DNA of 9,829 nucleotides from CAG-826 sp964546565. Lineage in GTDB: Bacteria > Bacillota_I > Bacilli_A > RFN20 > CAG-826. The translations under genes were made by a program, and so were the position numbers. Location: assembly GCA_964546565.1 (NCBI GenBank), contig CAZJKC010000053.1:1-9829 (forward strand). The letters are read 5' to 3'. Below are positions 5,566 through 9,829 of the stretch, one piece after another. Under the pieces are notes generated by a model. The model saw only the letters and a list, made by a program, of their open reading frames with translations, did no database searches and was not told the origin of the DNA. The number at the start of each line of letters is the position of its first letter. Within the stretch, counting starts at the first letter, position 1.

Positions 5566-8484
5566 TTAGCATCCTCTCTTTCTTTGCACAAAATAACCTA
5601 ATGCAATAACTAATAATCCACAAATAGTAAATGCAATAGCGTTTCCAAAATAGGCACCTTGATATTTATTTACCATACTATTGATAATCGCATCACCGGT
5701 TAAATCTAAATCCGGATTGTATTCACCATTAGTGCCTCCACCAATAGATGGAGCCACAAAGGACCAATCTAAATCACCCACACCTTGATAGGCTTTTTCT
5801 TGATAATTAGCATTTGCTTTCTTTTTATTAACTAAAACAATCGTTTCATTACGAGCAATAGTGACACTACTGACACTATCACCAATTTCCACTTTTCCGT
5901 TTTTATTAAATACAATAGCCCATTCACCACTATAATCAAGATTATATGTTCTACTGTCACCAGCATTAGTTACAACATATATTTGTCCAAAAGTATCTTC
6001 TTTACCTGTTAAAACATACGCTAATAAACCATTGCCGCCTTCATATCTAAATTCTAAAGCATTATCTATTTCATCTCTTGTTTTTAAACGGAAAAGATTA
6101 TGCTCTTTTCGTAAACTTATTAAATCTTTGTAGTAATCATAAACATTGCTATATTTAAGTTTTCGATCATAATGTAATGCATTAACATCATCACTTGATT
6201 TATACGAATTAGCGTCATATGAATTACCATCAACGCCTATAATCTCACGACCAACATCTGCCACTTTATCATATGGCTTCGTTCGTAAGAATTCTTGTCC
6301 TTCTTGAATAAATGGAATGCCTTGTGAAAACATCAAAATGGAATCGGCTTGCTTATTCATTTCAATCTTTTGTGATTCTGATTTACTAGAAGAAGCATTT
6401 ATTTTATCCCAAAGTGCTAAATTATCATGACATGCCGCATAATTGATAAATCTTCCGGGATCTAATGATTCATAACCAGGATAATATCCACTGATAGTGG
6501 GCATAATCTTTGATTTGGCTGTTCCTTGATTAGCGGTTTGTACATAACCGCCATCCGTTCCTTCATTGGATCCTCTTAAGCCATCACGACCCGCATCATT
6601 GAAAATTCCGACACCATGAACTGAAGAAATAGTATTTACTTTTGTTTGCGTGTAATTGCGGCCTGAACCACCGCCACCATCACCATCCCATGGTTCACCA
6701 TAAACCATGACATTACTATATTTACTTTCTAATTGATCATAAACTTCACTCATTGTTGTCGTATCAATTAAAGCCATTAAATCAAAACGGAAACCAGAGA
6801 GATTATATTCATCAAACAAAAATTCCGTTGAATCTAAGATAAATTTACGAACCATGGATCTTTGAGAAGCCATTTCGTTACCACATCCTGATCCATTATA
6901 ATAATCACCATCAGCGGTCATACGATGATAGTAATCAGGAACAATTAAATCAAAGTTCGATGTTGCTGACTTTGATGTATGGTTATAAACAACATCCATA
7001 TTAATTCCAATACCCGCTTCGGTTAAAGCCTTAACCATTTGTTTAAATTCTTTAATACGTACAAAACCATCATATGGATCTGTCGAATATGAACCTTCTA
7101 AACAGTTGTAATTCAATGGATCATAACCCCAGTTACGACCTTCATTGGTAGTTTCATCAACGCTTGAATAATCGTAAGTTGGCATTATTTGAACATGGGT
7201 AATACCTAATTCTTTAATATGATCTAAGCCTGTCGAAACTGATTGGTATTTGGTACCTTTTTGTGTTAAGCCTAAATACTTACCACGCCATTCTTCTTTA
7301 CCACCCCAAGTAGAATCAATAGTCATATCACGAATATGCATTTCATATACAATAGCGTCCGTTGTTTTTTGAATTTGATCAGCCCGTATTCCTTTTTTAA
7401 ATTGAACTTCTTCATTTATTTGATCAAAATCAACGACTAAACCACGTAAGCCATTCACGCCACACCCTTTAGCGTAAGGATCAATAGTCTCATTTGTCAC
7501 ATCACCATTAGTAACTGCATAGGTGTAATAACATCCATGCATGATTGCTGGTTCGGTATGTGACCAAACACCTTTAGTCAACTTATCCATGTAAAAAATC
7601 TTTGTCGGTGTATCGCTACCGCCTAATGATTTTGGAGTACCAGTATTATAAATCTTAAGGACAACTGATGAAGCTAACGGAGCCCAAAGTTTAAATGTTG
7701 TCGTGCCCCGATTTTTATTAAATGTCACACCTAAATCATCACCATCGTACGTATAATTATTAACAAATTGCGTAGTATCATAAATACCTGAAAAAGTACA
7801 TTTAGCCTCACGTTGACCGGTTTTAAAATCAACCATAACTTTATAAGATGAGGTTATCGATATATACTCATTAAAAGTTGCAGTAATAGTTCCACTTGTA
7901 TATCCAAAAGAATAATTATGTGTCTCTTCTCCATTCACGTAAACATGAAACATTGCGTCACTAATAGTAGAAGATGCAATAACTTTTGTCTTTAAAATTT
8001 TTAATGAAGTAAAAATAGAAGAAGTAATTTTATCATTTTTGGCTTCATCTTCTGAATAATAAATTCCCTTTAAGCCTTGAACAAGCCAAATTTCATAATT
8101 TCCATTTTCACAAGTTAATGGTATTTCTAAAAAGCGATCAGACGATATGTCTTTATCCGACCAGGCGGATCCACCTTTACGGACAATAAAGCCCATTTTA
8201 GTCATGCCTTCGTAATCACCTGTTAAGGACACTACCGCAATTTTTCCATAACTGTCACTATTTGAAAAATTAAAAGCTTGCGCTTCTCCTCCGCCAGGAC
8301 TTTCATTCCAAGTATAAAAATCCCAACCATTATAATTACCATCATTACGTTTATAATGCACAGTAATTTTTGTAGTTGATGCTTCCGCCGCTAAGGAACG
8401 ATTCACTTTAGGTGTAATCGAACAAAAAATACTCATAAGCATTAGCCACACAAAAATAAATCTTTTCTTTATTTTTTTATTCAT
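5566..8484 (-). CDS. pulA: Type I pullulanase, secreted and membrane-anchored (CBM41-CBM48-GH13)
   Basis: Debranching enzyme of 972 residues hydrolysing alpha-1,6 bonds in pullulan, amylopectin or glycogen-like glucans. A signal peptide (about 1-33) has a likely cleavage after SLAA. A CBM41 follows at about 38-140 (VHYKRNDGNYNGWDFYTW, EIWLVQG). A beta-domain of unclear family spans about 160-240. A CBM48 lies at about 250-330 (FKLWAPLASSVVLKIY). The GH13 barrel carries the type I pullulanase signature NWGYDP (451-456), here preceded by Arg rather than the usual Tyr. Catalytic regions are intact: MDVVYNH (Asp497, His502), GFRFDLM (nucleophile Asp568), YGEPWD (acid/base Glu597) and CHDN (Asp687). 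The C-terminus is one hydrophobic helix (about 947-965) followed by QRKRGC, an anchor without LPXTG. Start: ATG at 8484 after SD AAAGGAGG; an in-frame Met nine codons earlier overlaps that SD. It is the first gene of the operon, under a cre box. Confidence 0.95.
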   Translation of the reverse strand: MNKKIKKRFIFVWLMLMSIFCSITPKVNRSLAAEASTTKITVHYKRNDGNYNGWDFYTWNESPGGGEAQAFNFSNSDSYGKIAVVSLTGDYEGMTKMGFIVRKGGSAWSDKDISSDRFLEIPLTCENGNYEIWLVQGLKGIYYSEDEAKNDKITSSIFTSLKILKTKVIASSTISDAMFHVYVNGEETHNYSFGYTSGTITATFNEYISITSSYKVMVDFKTGQREAKCTFSGIYDTTQFVNNYTYDGDDLGVTFNKNRGTTTFKLWAPLASSVVLKIYNTGTPKSLGGSDTPTKIFYMDKLTKGVWSHTEPAIMHGCYYTYAVTNGDVTNETIDPYAKGCGVNGLRGLVVDFDQINEEVQFKKGIRADQIQKTTDAIVYEMHIRDMTIDSTWGGKEEWRGKYLGLTQKGTKYQSVSTGLDHIKELGITHVQIMPTYDYSSVDETTNEGRNWGYDPLNYNCLEGSYSTDPYDGFVRIKEFKQMVKALTEAGIGINMDVVYNHTSKSATSNFDLIVPDYYHRMTADGDYYNGSGCGNEMASQRSMVRKFILDSTEFLFDEYNLSGFRFDLMALIDTTTMSEVYDQLESKYSNVMVYGEPWDGDGGGGSGRNYTQTKVNTISSVHGVGIFNDAGRDGLRGSNEGTDGGYVQTANQGTAKSKIMPTISGYYPGYESLDPGRFINYAACHDNLALWDKINASSSKSESQKIEMNKQADSILMFSQGIPFIQEGQEFLRTKPYDKVADVGREIIGVDGNSYDANSYKSSDDVNALHYDRKLKYSNVYDYYKDLISLRKEHNLFRLKTRDEIDNALEFRYEGGNGLLAYVLTGKEDTFGQIYVVTNAGDSRTYNLDYSGEWAIVFNKNGKVEIGDSVSSVTIARNETIVLVNKKKANANYQEKAYQGVGDLDWSFVAPSIGGGTNGEYNPDLDLTGDAIINSMVNKYQGAYFGNAIAFTICGLLVIALGYFVQRKRGC
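5572..5578 (-). promoter_or_regulatory. Ribosome binding site inside the pullulanase 3' end
   Basis: GAGAGGA lies 7 nt before the ATG at 5564 and is read as the last codons (Arg-Lys-Arg-Gly-Cys) of the pullulanase gene. The stop codon and the next start are separated by a single base, so translation of the two is probably coupled. Confidence 0.7.
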
Positions 8485-8490
8485 AAAATT

Positions 8491-8499
8491 TCCTCCTTT
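8491..8499 (-). promoter_or_regulatory. Strong ribosome binding site of the pullulanase gene
   Basis: AAAGGAGGA is a near-perfect anti-16S match, 6 nt before the ATG at 8484. It decides the start, because the earlier in-frame Met at 8511 has its codons running through this site. Confidence 0.88.
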
Positions 8500-8520
8500 A
8501 AAAATAAACATTTATTTTTA
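8499..8520 (-). repeat. Perfect 10-bp AT-only inverted repeat in the operon leader
   Basis: TAAAAATAAA and TTTATTTTTA flank a 2-nt centre directly upstream of the pullulanase SD. As RNA it could form a weak hairpin that abuts the ribosome site. As DNA it could be a regulator site. AT-only palindromes are common in such genomes, so function is uncertain. Confidence 0.5.
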
Positions 8521-8566
8521 TAGACTCCACTAGCTACATAATAGAATACCATATTGTTATGATAAA

Positions 8567-8580
8567 TGTAAGCGTTTTCT
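8567..8580 (-). promoter_or_regulatory. cre box (CcpA-type catabolite repression operator)
   Basis: TGTAAGCGTTTTCT on the plus strand fits every position of the Firmicutes cre consensus TGWAARCGYTWNCW. It lies about 20 nt below the predicted -10 box of the starch operon, so within the early transcribed leader. A repressor bound there would block elongation or initiation. Glucose repression of the starch genes is the natural reading, but CcpA itself is not in the window. Confidence 0.75.
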
Positions 8581-8600
8581 ATAAGTTGAATCATTGAATC

Positions 8601-8629
8601 ATTATATAAAGATATACTTTTTCTAAAAA
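8601..8629 (-). promoter_or_regulatory. Promoter of the starch operon
   Basis: The minus strand has a perfect -10 TATAAT (8601-8606) and a 17-nt spacer to a poor -35 TTTTTA (8624-8629, 3/6). Transcription would start near 8594 and give a leader of about 110 nt. The weak -35 fits a promoter that may need help or is easily repressed. No other good promoter was seen at the operon junctions. Confidence 0.6.
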
Positions 8630-8667
8630 ATGCCATTACTGTATACTTTTCTTTTGAATTAGGCGAT

Positions 8668-8693
8668 AAAAAAGTGTCATATAAAATGACACT
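8668..8693 (-). terminator. Intrinsic terminator of udp
   Basis: On the minus strand AGTGTCAT and ATGACACT form a perfect 8-bp stem with a 5-nt loop, followed by six T (the last stem T included). It begins about 29 nt after the udp stop codon and separates udp from the starch operon promoter. Confidence 0.9.
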
Positions 8694-8721
8694 CTTCAAC
8701 ATGAATTTAAAAAGATATTAA

Positions 8722-9495
8722 TTATTTATCATTATTTATTAGTTCACGCAAAGCTTCGATAGCCACTTCGATTGCGGTTTCTGTATCATGAACTTGTTTA
8801 TTATCTAATCTACGTTTTGCTCTTTCTTGATTAGCAACAACTAAAAAACAAGAACCGACTCTTACCTTTAAGTAACTTGCTGTAATGAATAATGCCGCGG
8901 ACTCCATTTCACTAGCTTTACATCCTAAGGCACACCAAGCATCCCATTTTCGTAATAGTTCTGTAGCGTTTGGAAGCGTTTCCGGTCGATGTTGCCCATA
9001 GAATGCATCCTTGCATTGTACCACACCGATATGACTTTTAACTTTTAGTTTATCACTAGCTTTTTTTAAAGCACACATGACATCAAAATCGGCGACTGCG
9101 GGATACTCAATTGGCGCATACTCTTTTGATGTACCTTCAAAACGTACAGCAGCTTGAGCAATAACAACATCTCCGCCTTTTACATCTAAATCCATTCCTC
9201 CACATGTACCAACACGAATAAATGTGTGGGCTCCACACGCTACTAACTCTTCAAGAGCAATCGAAGCCGATGGTCCACCAATACCTGTTGAAGTAACTGA
9301 GACTTTTACTCCATCTAAATAGCCAGTATATGTGACAAATTCACGCGAATCACCAACTAATTTAGCATTTTCAAAATGAGCAGCAATTTTTGAACATCTT
9401 TTAGGATCTCCTGGTAAAATAACATATTTGCCAATATCTTCTGGTCCGACACCAATGTGGTATTGTTTTCCTGAGCCTTCAGTATAATCAATCAT
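8722..9495 (-). CDS. udp: Uridine phosphorylase
   Basis: Cytosolic nucleoside phosphorylase of 257 residues (E. coli Udp is about 253) that splits uridine with phosphate into uracil and ribose-1-phosphate for pyrimidine salvage and pentose use. Family motifs appear in order: PGDP (28-31), phosphate-binding Arg33, REF (51-53), STGIGGPS (69-76), RVGT (94-97), PAVADF (132-137), FYGQ (165-168) and EMES (196-199, ribose binding). Gln168 and Arg170 reproduce the Q-x-R pair that recognises uracil in Udp, which separates it from the DeoD purine enzymes. The ATG has a moderate SD (AGAAGG) about 9 nt upstream. The gene is flanked by its own promoter and terminator, so it appears monocistronic. No link to starch use is visible other than adjacency. 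Confidence 0.93.
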   Translation of the reverse strand: MIDYTEGSGKQYHIGVGPEDIGKYVILPGDPKRCSKIAAHFENAKLVGDSREFVTYTGYLDGVKVSVTSTGIGGPSASIALEELVACGAHTFIRVGTCGGMDLDVKGGDVVIAQAAVRFEGTSKEYAPIEYPAVADFDVMCALKKASDKLKVKSHIGVVQCKDAFYGQHRPETLPNATELLRKWDAWCALGCKASEMESAALFITASYLKVRVGSCFLVVANQERAKRRLDNKQVHDTETAIEVAIEALRELINNDK

Positions 9496-9524
9496 TTTTC
9501 TTAACCTTCTCTTTCTTTTTGTTA

Positions 9525-9553
9525 ATTATAACACAATCCGCCTATAATGTATA
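9525..9553 (-). promoter_or_regulatory. Promoter of udp
   Basis: The minus strand shows -10 TATAAT (9525-9530), a 17-nt spacer and -35 TATACA (9548-9553, 4/6). It predicts a short leader of about 20-25 nt. It lies downstream of the terminator of the small RNA, so udp does not need read-through from that unit. Confidence 0.7.
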
Positions 9554-9605
9554 AAAATTAAAGTAAAACTACATGTTTTATATATGTTAATATGTAAGAA
9601 TAAAT

Positions 9606-9632
9606 AAAAAAAACTCCATATTATCTATGGAG
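9606..9632 (-). terminator. Intrinsic terminator of the small RNA
   Basis: On the minus strand CTCCAT and ATGGAG (9627-9632 and 9614-9619) form a 6-bp stem with a 7-nt loop, followed by eight T (plus 9606-9613). Confidence 0.82.
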
Positions 9633-9725
9633 ATGCTCCACATGCATGGAGCGGGATCGGGGTTGCCACTTCGTCGCCGAAGCGGTTGCCTACTTCAAAG
9701 CCCATCTACGTGAGACCGACTTCGC
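9606..9725 (-). ncRNA. Unrecognised structured small RNA, about 120 nt
   Basis: A GC-rich island in AT-rich surroundings, bounded upstream by a good promoter and downstream by an intrinsic terminator. It has no open reading frame or SD. On the minus strand a hairpin CCGCTTCG-GCGA-CGAAGTGG (9666-9685) has an 8-bp stem, one G-U pair and a GNRA tetraloop. It is flanked by GGCAA on one side and CAACC on the other. An outer pairing GATGGG with CCC-G-ATC (9701-9706 with 9655-9662, one bulged G) can enclose it. Then follow a 6-bp hairpin at 9635-9652 and the terminator. GAAGTnGG-like strings occur three times. It does not carry motifs of SRP RNA, tmRNA, 6S, T-box, purine, SAM, TPP or M-box elements that I know. 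It could be a free small RNA or a terminator-type leader upstream of udp. The 5' end is inferred from the promoter. Confidence 0.65.
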
Positions 9726-9731
9726 ACTCAT

Positions 9732-9762
9732 ATTATATGCATAAACAAAAAAAAATAGTCAA
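9732..9762 (-). promoter_or_regulatory. Promoter of the small RNA
   Basis: The minus strand has -35 TTGACT (9757-9762, 5/6) and a perfect -10 TATAAT (9732-9737). The spacer is 19 nt, a little long, and contains a T run. Transcription should start near 9725, directly at the structured region. Confidence 0.65.
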
Positions 9763-9829
9763 GAAAGGAGAATTAAAAATAGTAATTACGCATGAAAAAA
9801 AGCATAAAAACACGAAGAAAAAAATAAAT

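Noticed and set aside
5566..5740. LPXTG-type sorting signal at the pullulanase C-terminus
   Set aside because: Only LTGD is present and it lies about 17 residues before the hydrophobic helix, too far for a normal sorting signal.
8481..8702. 73-codon minus-strand open frame between udp and the pullulanase gene
   Set aside because: It starts inside the udp terminator, runs through the operon promoter and cre box, overlaps the pullulanase start, and has no SD or recognisable protein character.
8722..9495. Purine nucleoside phosphorylase (DeoD) for the udp gene
   Set aside because: The fold is shared, but the Gln-x-Arg uracil-recognition pair at 168/170 and the PAVADF and FYGQ stretches match uridine phosphorylase.
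249..9495. Mycoplasma-type reading of UGA as Trp
   Set aside because: Trp codons checked are TGG and all frames close properly with TAA or TAG; nothing requires UGA to be read through.
9606..9725. Small SRP RNA, 5S rRNA or a tracrRNA as identity of the small RNA
   Set aside because: The size would fit, but the SRP GGAA-tetraloop helix 8 with its AGCAG partner is absent, 5S core motifs are absent, and no CRISPR repeat or cas gene is in the window.
9763..9829. Plus-strand SD-like AAAGGAG followed by a short frame starting ATGAAAAAAAGC
   Set aside because: The ATG is about 21 nt from the SD and the frame stops after 11 codons. The other frame with good spacing is open to the window edge but has only ATA or ATT as a start. 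Nothing reliable can be called.

Overview
This window comes from a low-GC bacterium that uses the standard code: UGG encodes Trp, and the genes end in TAA or TAG. Shine-Dalgarno sites, sigma-A-type promoters, a CcpA-type cre box and lipoprotein/InlB-repeat surface architectures point to the Firmicutes/Bacilli side. A gut-associated relative of the Erysipelotrichales, RF39 or Acholeplasma groups is a guess from composition and architecture, not a placement. All supported genes lie on the minus strand.

In transcription order (right to left) there is first a short, promoter-driven, highly structured RNA of about 120 nt with its own terminator (about 9606-9725), unrecognised. Next is a monocistronic uridine phosphorylase gene (udp, 8722-9495) with its own promoter and terminator. 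Then comes a four-gene operon of about 8.4 kb. Its promoter is at 8601-8629 with a cre box just downstream of the predicted start. It encodes a membrane-anchored type I pullulanase (5566-8484), a large starch-binding lipoprotein (3924-5564), a smaller paralogous lipoprotein (2932-3918) and a GH13 alpha-amylase/neopullulanase-like lipoprotein with a CBM41 (249-2921). It ends at a strong intrinsic terminator (201-236). The junctions are 1, 5 and 10 nt, so the four proteins are probably co-translated in fixed order. The left edge holds the 5' part of tRNA-Ala(UGC) with its promoter.

The operon reads as a complete Gram-positive cell-surface starch machine. Two enzymes cut alpha-1,6 and alpha-1,4 bonds, and two apparently non-catalytic lipoproteins probably hold the polymer. 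All are tethered to the membrane, either by lipidated cysteines or by a C-terminal helix. No transporter, regulator or sortase gene is in the window. The least explained parts are a C-terminal module shared by the two lipoproteins (possibly an undescribed starch-binding domain), the stacking of an InlB B-repeat next to the lipobox in three successive proteins, and the orphan structured RNA.
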